NCBI RefSeq assembly: GCF_000611675.1
Contig: NZ_JATV01000002.1
Location: 62,001 to 126,000, forward strand
DNA: 64,000 nucleotides
From: Flavobacterium succinicans LMG 10402
GTDB lineage: Bacteria > Bacteroidota > Bacteroidia > Flavobacteriales > Flavobacteriaceae
Reading direction: 5' to 3'
Numbering within the stretch: the first letter of the stretch is position 1; each line of letters starts with the position of its first letter. Shown here in pieces: positions 39,016-47,456 of the stretch. The notes beneath the pieces are model-generated. The model was not told the origin of the DNA. It did no database searches and was given only the letters and a program-made list of their open reading frames with translations. A program made the translations under genes and the position numbers.

Positions 39016-39870
39016 ATGCAATTGCCAAAAGTAATACTAAACCAGCTTTTTATTACCCTACTTTTACTATCAACCACTATAGTTGAAGCTCAAAAAAACA
39101 AAGGAAAATTATTCATCATTGGTGGAGGAAAGCGCTCTGATGTATTGATGAATCAAATGCTAAAAGTAGCTGATTTAAAAACCAAAGATTTTATTGTAGT
39201 GCTTCCAATGTCTAGCGAAGAACCTGATAGTGCCTATATTTATTTCAAAAAACAGTTAAGCAAATTAACCCCACATCCTATCGTGATGCTCAATTTTGAC
39301 AAAACCAGCAGTCAAAATAAAGTTCTTACCGATTCGCTTCAAAAAGCCAAACTCATCTTCATAAGCGGCGGCGATCAAACCCGTTTTATGGGCGTCGTTC
39401 GCGGAACTCCTATTTATGATGCCATTCACAAAGCCCATCAAAACGGCAGTACGATTGCAGGAACTAGCGCTGGTGCAGCTGTGATGTGCGAAAATATGAT
39501 TACTGGAAACCAAAAATTAGAAACCAAATACACCGAAACCTTTGACAACATCCGTTATGATAATCTTGAAATCAACTCAGGTTTGGGCTTAGTAAAAAAC
39601 GTCATTATTGACCAACATTTTCTAAAAAGAAGTCGATACAATCGCTTGCTGACAGGCTTAGTCGATTTTCCAAATCATATTGGAATTGGAATTGACGAAA
39701 GCACTGCCATTGTTGTCAGAGACAAAACCGTAGAAGTCGTGGGCGAAAGCGAAGTCATCGTGGTTAAAAATCCTAAAGAAATCAAGAAAGCGCCAAAGAA
39801 TCATCTCGTTAGCATCAAATCTTTAGAAATGAGCGTTTTGATTGAAGGTCAAAAATTTAATATTCAATAA
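39016..39870 (+). CDS. Cyanophycinase-like S51 peptidase, secreted
   Basis: The 284-residue protein has a Sec signal (about 1-25) and is closer to classical CphB than its neighbour: IIGGGKRSDVLM near the start, LIFISGGDQTRFMG (113-126), the nucleophile elbow AGTSAGAAVM (Ser151) and IIDQHFLKRSRYNRLL (197-212). Length without signal is close to the roughly 270 residues of CphB. It lies one base before the penicillin-acylase-family gene, so the two are translationally coupled. The cyanophycin substrate is inferred from the family and from the arginine-degradation genes alongside. Confidence 0.83.
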   Translation: MQLPKVILNQLFITLLLLSTTIVEAQKNKGKLFIIGGGKRSDVLMNQMLKVADLKTKDFIVVLPMSSEEPDSAYIYFKKQLSKLTPHPIVMLNFDKTSSQNKVLTDSLQKAKLIFISGGDQTRFMGVVRGTPIYDAIHKAHQNGSTIAGTSAGAAVMCENMITGNQKLETKYTETFDNIRYDNLEINSGLGLVKNVIIDQHFLKRSRYNRLLTGLVDFPNHIGIGIDESTAIVVRDKTVEVVGESEVIVVKNPKEIKKAPKNHLVSIKSLEMSVLIEGQKFNIQ

Positions 39871-39871
39871 A

Positions 39872-42073
39872 ATGAAAACACAACACTATTGGGCTATTGT
39901 TTGGATGCTACTATTGAGTCCCATGACTTCGATTTGGGCACAACAATTAACGGCTTCAGAAGTAAAACGAATGGAGCAACAGGCCAAACAAGTCACCATC
40001 ATCAGAGACAATTGGGGCATTGCCCACGTGTACGGAAAAACAGATGCTGATGCTGTTTTTGGGATGTTGTATGCCCAATGCGAAGACGACTTTAAGCGTG
40101 TCGAGATGAACTATATTGATAAGTTAGGCCGCTTGGCCGAAGTAAAAGGTGTTGGTGTTTTGTACAACGATTTAGAAACCCGTTTACTTATTGACGCAGA
40201 AGAAGCCAAAGCCGATTACAAAAAAGCGGCACCTTGGCTCAAAAAACTAATGAACAGTTATGCCGATGCCATCAACTATTACTTGTACAAGCATCCTGAT
40301 GTAAAACCATTATTACTAACTCGTGTTGAACCTTGGTTTCCTTTACTTTGGACCGATGGCAGTATTGGCGCAATCAGCACCGCCGATTTAAGCACGGGCG
40401 AACTGAAAGCTTTTTACTCTGGCAACAACGACAAAGTAGCTTACATTGAAAGAGATGTAAATGTGCAAACAGGCTCTAATGGATTTGCTATTGCTCCTTC
40501 AAAATCGGTGACGGGTAATGCACTTTTATACATCAATCCACACACTACTTTTTATTTTAGACCCGAAATCCAAATCAGTAGCCAAGAGGGATTGAACGCA
40601 TACGGAGCGGTGACTTGGGGACAGTTTTTTATTTACCAAGGTTTTAATGAAAACTGTGGCTGGATGCATACTTCTTCAAATGTAGATGTAGCCGATATGT
40701 ATGCAGAAAAAATAGTCGAGCAAAAAGGAAAACTATTTTATGAATACGATGGAAAATTATTGCCTGTAAAAGAAAAAAAAATCGTTCTAAAGTATTTGGA
40801 TAAAGGACAAATGGCTTCCAAAACAATCAAGACCTATTTTACGATTCACGGTCCGATTATGGCTAAGCGAGACGGAAAATGGATTAGTTTGAAATCCAAA
40901 AACCGCAATATGGAAAGTTTGGTGCAAAGTTGGGTAAGAACAAAATCAAAGAGCTTTGATGACTACCAAAAAGCGATGGATTTAAAAGCCAATACATCTA
41001 ACAATACAGTGTATGCCGACAACAAAGGAAACATTGCCTATTGGCACGGAAACTTTATTCCGATGCGCGACAAAAGTCTCAATTGGGCCAAAGTAGTCGA
41101 TGGCACCACTTCCAAAACCCAATGGAAAGGTTTGCATCCAGTATCCGAAACCGTGCATTTGTACAATCCAAGTAACGGATGGCTCCAAAATTGTAACTCC
41201 ACTCCCTATTCTGTAGCAGGCAACAATAGCCCAAAAGAATCTAACTATTTGCCTTATATGGCGCCTGATGGGGAAAACTTTAGAGGAATCAATGCCGTTC
41301 GTATTTTTAGTCAAGACAAAAAATACACCTTAGACAACTTGATTACGGATGGTTACGACACCAAATTGTCAGCTTTTGAAATGTTACTTCCTGCTTTGAT
41401 TGCCAATTTTCAAAAAGACGCTCAAGCTCAAGAACCCAAATTCAAAGATTTGGAAGCTCCTATTCAAGTGTTTAAAAATTGGAATTATTACTCTAATGCA
41501 AACTCTGTGGCGACTACCTTGGCCAATGAATGGGCGTTCAAGTTGAATCCAATTTTACAAAAAGTCTACATTGACGAAGGCGAAAAAGACCAAGTAGAAA
41601 ATATGACCGAGTTTGCCAAAACAGCGGGCATTAATGATATGTTGCCACAATTAAGAGCAGTTGTTCAAGAACTGCAAGCCAAATTTGGAAAATGGGAAAT
41701 TCCGTGGGGCGACATCAACCGTTTTCAACGTCCTTCGGGAGCTATTGATTTAACCTATGACGACAACCAAGAAAGTTTAGCAATGGGTACCGCTTCTGTA
41801 TTGTGGGGAAGTTTACCTGCTTTCAAAAGTTCGTACCAAAACAACAGCAAAAAACGATATGGTTACAACGGCAACAGCTTTATTTGCGCGGTTGAATTTG
41901 GTCCAAAGATAAAAGCAAAGTCTTTATTGGCAGGAGGAAATTCGGGAGACCCAAACTCGAAACACTTTTTTGACCAAGCCAAAATGTATCAAAACGTCCA
42001 ATTCAAAGACGTTTTATTCTACAAAGAAGACGTCCAAAAAAATGCTGAGAAAACCTATCATCCTGGTGAGTAA
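39872..42073 (+). CDS. Penicillin acylase-family (S45) Ntn hydrolase, exported
   Basis: I start it at the ATG at 39872 (733 residues); the in-frame TTG at 39842 lies inside the preceding gene. A Sec signal ends near IWAQQ. The alpha-subunit part contains VTIIRDNWGIAHVYGKTDADAVFG and the autocatalytic nucleophile Ser202 follows Gly in QTGSNGFAIAPSKS; processing would give two chains. The family hydrolyses amide bonds of N-acyl compounds such as penicillins, acyl-homoserine lactones or lipopeptides. Here, coupled to a cyanophycinase-like gene, it might act on a dipeptide or capped peptide; this is speculative. Confidence 0.85.
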   Translation: MKTQHYWAIVWMLLLSPMTSIWAQQLTASEVKRMEQQAKQVTIIRDNWGIAHVYGKTDADAVFGMLYAQCEDDFKRVEMNYIDKLGRLAEVKGVGVLYNDLETRLLIDAEEAKADYKKAAPWLKKLMNSYADAINYYLYKHPDVKPLLLTRVEPWFPLLWTDGSIGAISTADLSTGELKAFYSGNNDKVAYIERDVNVQTGSNGFAIAPSKSVTGNALLYINPHTTFYFRPEIQISSQEGLNAYGAVTWGQFFIYQGFNENCGWMHTSSNVDVADMYAEKIVEQKGKLFYEYDGKLLPVKEKKIVLKYLDKGQMASKTIKTYFTIHGPIMAKRDGKWISLKSKNRNMESLVQSWVRTKSKSFDDYQKAMDLKANTSNNTVYADNKGNIAYWHGNFIPMRDKSLNWAKVVDGTTSKTQWKGLHPVSETVHLYNPSNGWLQNCNSTPYSVAGNNSPKESNYLPYMAPDGENFRGINAVRIFSQDKKYTLDNLITDGYDTKLSAFEMLLPALIANFQKDAQAQEPKFKDLEAPIQVFKNWNYYSNANSVATTLANEWAFKLNPILQKVYIDEGEKDQVENMTEFAKTAGINDMLPQLRAVVQELQAKFGKWEIPWGDINRFQRPSGAIDLTYDDNQESLAMGTASVLWGSLPAFKSSYQNNSKKRYGYNGNSFICAVEFGPKIKAKSLLAGGNSGDPNSKHFFDQAKMYQNVQFKDVLFYKEDVQKNAEKTYHPGE

Positions 42074-42091
42074 TCCCAATCTATACTTGAA

Positions 42092-42128
42092 ATGCCCTTG
42101 TAAATTTTTCACGAGGGTGTTTTTTTTA
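42092..42128 (+). terminator. Terminator after the penicillin acylase-family gene
   Basis: CCCTTGT/ACGAGGG arms (42095-42101 with 42111-42117, one G-U pair) are followed by a run of T. Confidence 0.7.
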
Positions 42129-42221
42129 TTACTCATTTAAAATAACATACCTAGCCGCAAATTGTTAGTAAATCATAGTAAAAAATAATATGCGCTTTTT
42201 TTGTAAATAAATAACATACAT

Positions 42222-42504
42222 TAAAATTTAATTTACGAATTTGCAATAAATAAAAATTAGCATTAGTAACCATATTAACCCACAACACTATCAAAATAAT
42301 TTGCGAATTTGCGGTAAATAAAATTAGTGCATTCGTGGCCATACAAACCACAGCTTTCTCTAAAAATAATTTGCGAATTTGCGGTAATCAAACAACACAC
42401 TTAAAAAAAATAACCGCAACGATTAACAAAAATAATTTAGTGTATTCGTGGCCATACTAACCCACTACATCATCTAAAATAATTTGAATCTGCGTTAAAT
42501 AAAA
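42222..42504 (+). repeat. Degenerate tandem repeats, unit about 70-100 bases
   Basis: Three to four diverged copies of a unit containing AATTTGCGAATTTGCGG and TGCATTCGTGGCCATAC lie head to tail; no ORF is present. The last copy ends just before the M28 peptidase gene, so its mRNA leader is repeat-derived. The 42130-42221 part is AT-rich with nothing recognisable. Confidence 0.65.
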
Positions 42505-42513
42505 TCCTTAAAA

Positions 42514-43527
42514 ATGATCCAAAAAGCACTAGTATGTGCTGTACTTGTTAGCCTTTCCTGTACAGCGCAAAACAAAACCAAAGCAGCGCCTTTACAAAAA
42601 TACCTTGCCACCATTACCCAAACCGACCTGAAAAAACACCTCACTATCGTTGCCTCCGATGAAATGGAAGGACGCGACACAGGAACCGAAGGCCAAAAAA
42701 AAGCCGGTCGCTATCTCATCGAACAATACAAGAAAAATGGTATTTCGTTTCCCGATGGTGCCACCGACTATTACCAAAAAGTACCCGCCGAGTTCATGAA
42801 ATCCAATTATGGTCCCAAACTCAATGAATCCGAAAACATTTGGGCCTTCATCAAAGGAACTGAAAAACCAGAGGAAATCTTGGTCATTTCTGCCCATTAC
42901 GACCATGTAGGTGTTAAAAATGGTGACGTTTACAACGGTGCCGACGACGATGGCTCAGGAACCGTGGCGCTTTTAGAAATTGCACAGGCCTTTCAAATGG
43001 CAAAAAAACAAGGGCACGGCCCTAAACGTTCCATCTTAATTTTGCATGTTACAGGCGAAGAACACGGCTTACACGGCTCTCGTTTTTATGCTAAAAACCC
43101 ATTATTCCCCTTAAAAAATACCATCGCCGACATCAATATTGACATGATTGGGCGTCGCGATTTTGACCATCCCAAAACCAACAATTATGTGTACGTAATC
43201 GGTGCCGATAGATTGTCGAGTCAGCTACACGACATCACCGTGGCCGCCAACGAAAAATACACCCAATTGGACTTGGATTTCAAATACAACGACAAGAAGG
43301 ACCCCAATCATTTTTATGAGCGTTCCGACCATTACAACTTCGCTAAAAATGGCATCCCGTCGGTATTTTTGTTCAATGGCGTACACGAAGACTACCATAA
43401 AAAAACCGATGAAGTCAGCAAAATCGAGTTTGATGCCCTAGCCAAAAGAACCCAATTGGCCTTTGCTATGGCTTGGGAATTGGCCAATAGAGCCGAACGC
43501 CCCGTAGTAGACAAACCTTTACAATAG
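42514..43527 (+). CDS. M28-family zinc aminopeptidase/peptidase, exported
   Basis: The 337-residue protein has an N-terminal lipoprotein-like signal (LVSLSC) and a full M28 metal set: the first His in ISAHYDHVG (H128), the bridging Asp in YNGADDDGSGT (about 144), catalytic Glu-Glu in VTGEEHGLHGSRFY (182-183), Asp in NIDMIGRRD and His in NGVHEDYHKKTDE. Such enzymes remove N-terminal residues or cleave dipeptides in the periplasm. Its position after the S51/S45 genes, though beyond a terminator and repeats, makes it a candidate member of the same peptide-utilization cluster. Confidence 0.87.
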   Translation: MIQKALVCAVLVSLSCTAQNKTKAAPLQKYLATITQTDLKKHLTIVASDEMEGRDTGTEGQKKAGRYLIEQYKKNGISFPDGATDYYQKVPAEFMKSNYGPKLNESENIWAFIKGTEKPEEILVISAHYDHVGVKNGDVYNGADDDGSGTVALLEIAQAFQMAKKQGHGPKRSILILHVTGEEHGLHGSRFYAKNPLFPLKNTIADINIDMIGRRDFDHPKTNNYVYVIGADRLSSQLHDITVAANEKYTQLDLDFKYNDKKDPNHFYERSDHYNFAKNGIPSVFLFNGVHEDYHKKTDEVSKIEFDALAKRTQLAFAMAWELANRAERPVVDKPLQ

Positions 43528-43559
43528 TTGCCTTCTAAGGAGCAGGAAAAATAGGCTTT

Positions 43560-43645
43560 TTTGCCAGCATAGGTCCCGCCATCCGCTGTATCTTTGCTTT
43601 TTTAAAGAAAAAAAGCAAAGGATGCCGCTGCTGTCGGGGCTAAAA
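43560..43645 (-). repeat. Dispersed hairpin repeat, copy 3, inverted
   Basis: On the minus strand it reads TAGCCCCGACAGCAGCGG, ATCCTTTGC, a stem with 14-bp arms (43590-43603 with 43607-43622 on the + strand) and AAAGATACAGCGGATGGCGG. The frame matches copy 2 at 25175, and the stem is different. Confidence 0.7.
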
Positions 43646-43768
43646 GGAAACATTTTTGATGATTTGTAAGAAAAAAATAAAGCGAAACGAACTTTCTGGT
43701 TGTATTGAGAGAAAATTTGTTTCGCCTATACAAAAGTTAGGCGACATCAACCCAAAAATGACAACACT

Positions 43769-44536
43769 ATGAGTTCATTAATACTAGAAATCCTTACTTA
43801 TTCCAAACTAGATTTAACCGAATTATATATCTCAAGAGAAATTGGAACTAACTTTGAAGAACAACAATTTGACATTTCACCAAAAGATTTTTTAAGATTT
43901 GCAAAAGAAGATTTAAAAGAAAATAATGACCGTGGTTATATAAATAGCTTAACAAACTCAAAGCGAGCAATCGATTGCCAAATTGATGAAACATTTGAAA
44001 TATTAGTAAATTCTTCAGACAACTTTAATCCAATAGTGAAAAATTTCCTTAATTATTTTGACTTTGAAGCTGATATACCTATTAAACTCCAAATAATAAA
44101 TGCTTTAAACCTTGCTCCTAGCTTAATAATTTCAAAATTCAGAACATTAAGAAACAAATTAGAACATTTTTATCAAAAACCAAGCATAGCAGAAATCAAA
44201 GAAGCTTTAGATGTCGCTGACCTTTTTATACGCTCGGTATCAGGCAAATTTAATTCGGTGTGGTATGAATTTAAAATAACTGACGGTAAAAATAAATTCG
44301 AAATAAGTTTTGAGTTTGATCCTATTGAAAGTAATTTCAAAATAAAACTTTTAAAAGAAGAAGAAATAGTAAAAGAATTTTACTTAGACGCTAATCAAGT
44401 TGAATTTTGGATATTATTACGTTTAATGCTATCTATTGATGATGAAATAGAAATCCAAGAAACATTTAAAATACTTCTAAAGCAAATTGGACATCCAATT
44501 CCGTCAGATAAAATAAATATTTGGCTATATGATTAA
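43769..44536 (+). CDS. Uncharacterised protein with a HEPN-type R-x4-H motif
   Basis: The 255-residue, strongly acidic cytoplasmic protein has a helical half with SKFRTLRNKLEHFYQKPS (R128..H133), the R-x4-H pattern with following Tyr typical of HEPN RNases and HEPN-like scaffolds. The second half (about 160-255) looks like an independent beta-rich domain (NSVWYEFKITDGKNKFEISF). I know no family name. Base composition is more AT-rich than the preceding peptidase genes. GTTAGGCGAC lies before it and GTCGCCTAAC after it, in inverted orientation, which recalls mobile-cassette borders. Confidence 0.55.
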   Translation: MSSLILEILTYSKLDLTELYISREIGTNFEEQQFDISPKDFLRFAKEDLKENNDRGYINSLTNSKRAIDCQIDETFEILVNSSDNFNPIVKNFLNYFDFEADIPIKLQIINALNLAPSLIISKFRTLRNKLEHFYQKPSIAEIKEALDVADLFIRSVSGKFNSVWYEFKITDGKNKFEISFEFDPIESNFKIKLLKEEEIVKEFYLDANQVEFWILLRLMLSIDDEIEIQETFKILLKQIGHPIPSDKINIWLYD

Positions 44537-44662
44537 ACACGTCGCCTAACAGCCACAACAACGGATTTGGGATGATTTGGCAAATCTGTAAATGGGCTTA
44601 ATTTATTCACAAACTGCTTTTACCAACGGAACATTGACAGTAATATTTAAAACCAAAATACA

Positions 44663-45067
44663 ATGACAATAGAAATGATAATTGCAATTGTTGGAATTAT
44701 AATAGCTTTAGCTACTTATATACAAGGACAAAAACCAACAGAAATAAAACTACCTGAGCCGAAAGAGGAAATAGAAAACTTGAAAGTTCATTTTTTAATG
44801 AACCAAAAGTTATCACTAGAAATACAAGAATTTTTAGAAAATTATATTAATGAAAATAATGCTTCTGAAAAGCTACTATTTGAAAATATGAGCTTCTCAA
44901 AATACTTAAATTTTATTAGGGAAGAATATGAAAACAACTTATCTGCGAAAGCATATAAAGTGATTTCACAACCACTTACAAGACCTATTATCGAGAGTAT
45001 GTTATCATCATTACAAAATCAAAATAATAGTTTAATGATGGTGAAAAATATGCTTAAAACTTTATAG
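44663..45067 (+). CDS. Small membrane-anchored protein of unknown function
   Basis: The 134-residue protein has one N-terminal membrane helix (MIIAIVGIIIALATYI, about 5-20) and a helical, charged cytoplasmic or periplasmic domain without recognisable motif. It follows the HEPN-motif gene by 126 bases on the same strand and precedes the first REP-like array. Function unknown; a paired toxin/anchor role with the HEPN-motif gene is conceivable but unsupported. Confidence 0.5.
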   Translation: MTIEMIIAIVGIIIALATYIQGQKPTEIKLPEPKEEIENLKVHFLMNQKLSLEIQEFLENYINENNASEKLLFENMSFSKYLNFIREEYENNLSAKAYKVISQPLTRPIIESMLSSLQNQNNSLMMVKNMLKTL

Positions 45068-45216
45068 AAGGTAATAACTGCAAAAACCTCTAAAAACTAT
45101 TTACTTAGAGATTTAATCGCAGTGCTAACATCCCTGCACAAGATGAAAAAAGGGTCGGATTTCCCACGATTGTAATTTTATGTTGTAATCCTTGTAAATA
45201 CCAAAAATCTCCCGGC

Positions 45217-45910
45217 TATACATTTGTAAAGTTTCAATAGGAATGGGCTTTAGCCCATTCATTAAAATGTGTTTCTTATTCGGCTTTAGCCAAAATCTAT
45301 AATAATTTAGGCTAAAGCCAATTTGGAGCAAATGCTAATTTAATTCCTCCAGATAAATCTAGAGGCAATTAACTTTGAGGAAAAATAAAAACACTGTCCT
45401 TACCTGAGTTGGATTACAATTTACTTGCATAATTTCAATAGGAATGGCTTTAACCCGTTCTTTAAAATGAGTTTTGTGTTGGACTTTAGCCAAAATCTAC
45501 AATAATTTCGGCTAAAGCCAATTTAGAGCCAATGCCAATTTAATTCCTCCAGATAAATCTGGAGGCAATTAAATATGAGAAAATAACACTCTACTAATCT
45601 AATTTAGAATGCTATACATTTGCAAAGTTTCAATAGGAATGGACTTTAGCCCATTCTTTAAAATAAGTTTAGTATTAGGCTTTAGCCAAAATCTATAATA
45701 ATTTCGGCTAAAGCCAATTTAGAGCCAATGCCAATTTAATTCCTCCAGATAAATCTGGAGGCAATTAAATATGAGAAAATAACACTCTACTAATCTAATT
45801 TAGAATGCTATACATTTGCAAAGTTTCAATAGGAATGGACTTTAGCCCATTCTTTAAAATAAGTTTAGTATTAGGCTTTAGCCAAAATCTATAATAATTT
45901 CGGCTAAAGC
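45217..45910 (+). repeat. Array A of GGCTTTAGCC REP-like units (3 full, 1 partial)
   Basis: Units start at about 45217, 45421, 45614 and 45810. Each holds CAATAGGAATGG, a GGCTTTAGCC-type palindrome, a second pair GGCTTTAGCC ... GGCTAAAGCC and a hairpin TCCTCCAGATAAATCTGGAG. The third and fourth units are in an exact tandem with period 196 (45571 to 45767 for one landmark). The small ORF on the minus strand here is repeat-derived. Confidence 0.85.
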
Positions 45911-46151
45911 ATATATTTTAATAATGAAATCATCTCGCTTTAGTGAGATGCAATTGATTTTAATGTATAATTTAGATAAAACTTAAAACAAAAATATAAA
46001 GTCGTGAGACTTCCTAGTGCAGATATAATAAAAAGTTGGTTTTATATTTGTGATGATTAATCAAATCTGAAAATAGCAATAATTTCTGTAGCAATAGAAT
46101 ATCTGCGATTTTTTTTAAGACAACACAGAACTTGACAAAATAGAAAAAGAA
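45911..46151. other. AT-rich spacer before the VOC gene
   Basis: No ORF. It starts with the end of the repeat array and contains a short palindromic ATCTCGCTTTAGTGAGAT (45929-45946), itself a weak hairpin with TTTAGTGAG as found in such repeats. Confidence 0.4.
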
Positions 46152-46643
46152 ATGAAGCAAACTAAGAAAATAGTAAAAGCAACGATTATTGGACTTTTTA
46201 TGCTCCTTCTAACTTCTTGTGGTGACCATTCAAAAACGTCAACTAAACAAACTGAAAAAGTCAATATGGTAAAAAAATCAAACCCAATCATTTACTTTGA
46301 AATACCAGTTAACGATATTGATAGAGCAATAAAATTTTATCAAACCGTATTCCAATTTGACTTTGACAAAGAAATCATTGATAACAATGAAATGGCATTA
46401 TTTCCTTTTTTTGATGAAAATTCAGGAATTTCAGGTGCATTGGCAAAAGGAGCAATCTACAAGCCAACAAAAGACGGGGTTGTAATTTATTTCAAAACAG
46501 AAAATATTGATAAAACACTGCAATTGGCAACTTTAAATGGCGGACAAATTTTATACCCAAAAACAGATAATGGAATTGGACTTGTTGCAGAATTTGAAGA
46601 CACAGAAGGAAACAGAATTGCTTTGTATCAATCAAAGGAATGA
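46152..46643 (+). CDS. VOC-family (glyoxalase-like) protein with lipoprotein signal
   Basis: The 163-residue protein has a lipoprotein signal (IGLFMLLLTSC, Cys at about 23), a 15-residue linker and one VOC domain (about 39-162) with NPIIYFEIPVNDIDRAIKFYQTVF and the C-terminal FEDTEGNRIALYQS. The usual cytoplasmic relatives begin at the internal Met at about residue 37, so either that is the true start or this copy is membrane-anchored. VOC proteins include glyoxalases and antibiotic-binding or modifying proteins; the substrate is unknown. It opens the gene block between the two repeat arrays. Confidence 0.75.
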   Translation: MKQTKKIVKATIIGLFMLLLTSCGDHSKTSTKQTEKVNMVKKSNPIIYFEIPVNDIDRAIKFYQTVFQFDFDKEIIDNNEMALFPFFDENSGISGALAKGAIYKPTKDGVVIYFKTENIDKTLQLATLNGGQILYPKTDNGIGLVAEFEDTEGNRIALYQSKE

Positions 46644-46775
46644 TGTAAAAAGGCAACCCGCTCCGTAACGACAAACTACCTAATTCGTCGCTCAAGCAGC
46701 AAACATTACTATTGTTGTAGCCTATACCATAGCTTAAGTGTTCATTTTCTAAAAACAAAACTATCAATTAAAAAT

Positions 46776-47348
46776 ATGTCCAAATTAAAAACCATCAGAG
46801 AATCTCAAAACCTCACCCAAGAAGAATTAGCACAAAAATCGGGCGTATCTGTAAGAACGATTCAGCGAATTGAAACGGGAAAAGAACCCAAAGGATACAC
46901 CCTTAAAGTTTTGGCCAAAGTATTAGCAATTGAAGCGAATGAATTACTTATTGAAAAACCCACAAAGGAAAATTTAGCAAATGTCGTAGAAATCGATAAA
47001 AACCAAGAAACCGATTTAATCAATTTTACCAAACTAAAATTAATCAATCTTTCTTCCATTCCGTTTATCATTATTCCTCCTTTTAATATTATCATTCCAT
47101 TGCTCCTAATGTTTAGAATGAAACAAAGAAACAGCCTAGCAAAGCAACTTATTTCCATACAAATACTTTGGACTATAATGGCTCCAATTATTTTTATGTT
47201 GGGTATTTTTTTGAAACTAGGCAATCAATTCACAATCTTGCTTATGGCACTAATTGTAATTTCAAATGTGATAATTGTCCTTAGAAACGCAGTAGCTTTA
47301 GACAAAGAAAAAAAGCTTTTTTTTACACTGAATTTCAGCATTCTATAA
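46776..47348 (+). CDS. XRE-family regulator with C-terminal membrane helices
   Basis: The 190-residue protein starts with an XRE HTH (MSKLKTIRESQNLTQEELAQKSGVSVRTIQRIETGK.., residues 1-60) and continues into a domain with about four hydrophobic helices (about 88-175). It is thus a membrane-bound DNA-binding protein. Downstream (47358-47390) GTTGTCAGG and ATTGTCAGGG stand as a direct repeat, a possible operator. The next gene is a serine hydrolase on the same strand, a plausible target. Confidence 0.75.
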   Translation: MSKLKTIRESQNLTQEELAQKSGVSVRTIQRIETGKEPKGYTLKVLAKVLAIEANELLIEKPTKENLANVVEIDKNQETDLINFTKLKLINLSSIPFIIIPPFNIIIPLLLMFRMKQRNSLAKQLISIQILWTIMAPIIFMLGIFLKLGNQFTILLMALIVISNVIIVLRNAVALDKEKKLFFTLNFSIL

Positions 47349-47359
47349 AAACTGACGGG

Positions 47360-47450
47360 TAGTTGTCAGGTTATTGTCAGGGTTGTTTTTACGATTTTAA
47401 AACGCAAAGCACATAGCTTTGTTTCTAGAATTAAAATCGCAAAAACAAAA
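47360..47450 (+). repeat. Direct TTGTCAGG repeat and inverted repeat before the serine hydrolase
   Basis: TTGTCAGG occurs twice within 20 bases (about 47363-47384). TTTTACGATTTTAA and TTAAAATCGCAAAA further down form an inverted repeat with one mismatch. It could be an operator and an attenuator. Confidence 0.4.
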
Positions 47451-47456
47451 AAAATT

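Noticed and set aside
42222..42504. Repeats taken at first as a CRISPR array
   Set aside because: Units are diverged, 70-100 bases long, without uniform direct repeats and unique spacers, and there are no cas genes.
45125..45331. 68-codon minus-strand ORF in the REP-like array
   Set aside because: It lies entirely within repeat units, so its coding look comes from the palindromes; no start signal or homologue is apparent.
45217..45910. REP-like array considered as CRISPR
   Set aside because: Units of about 196 bases are near identical throughout, with no short repeat/spacer pattern.
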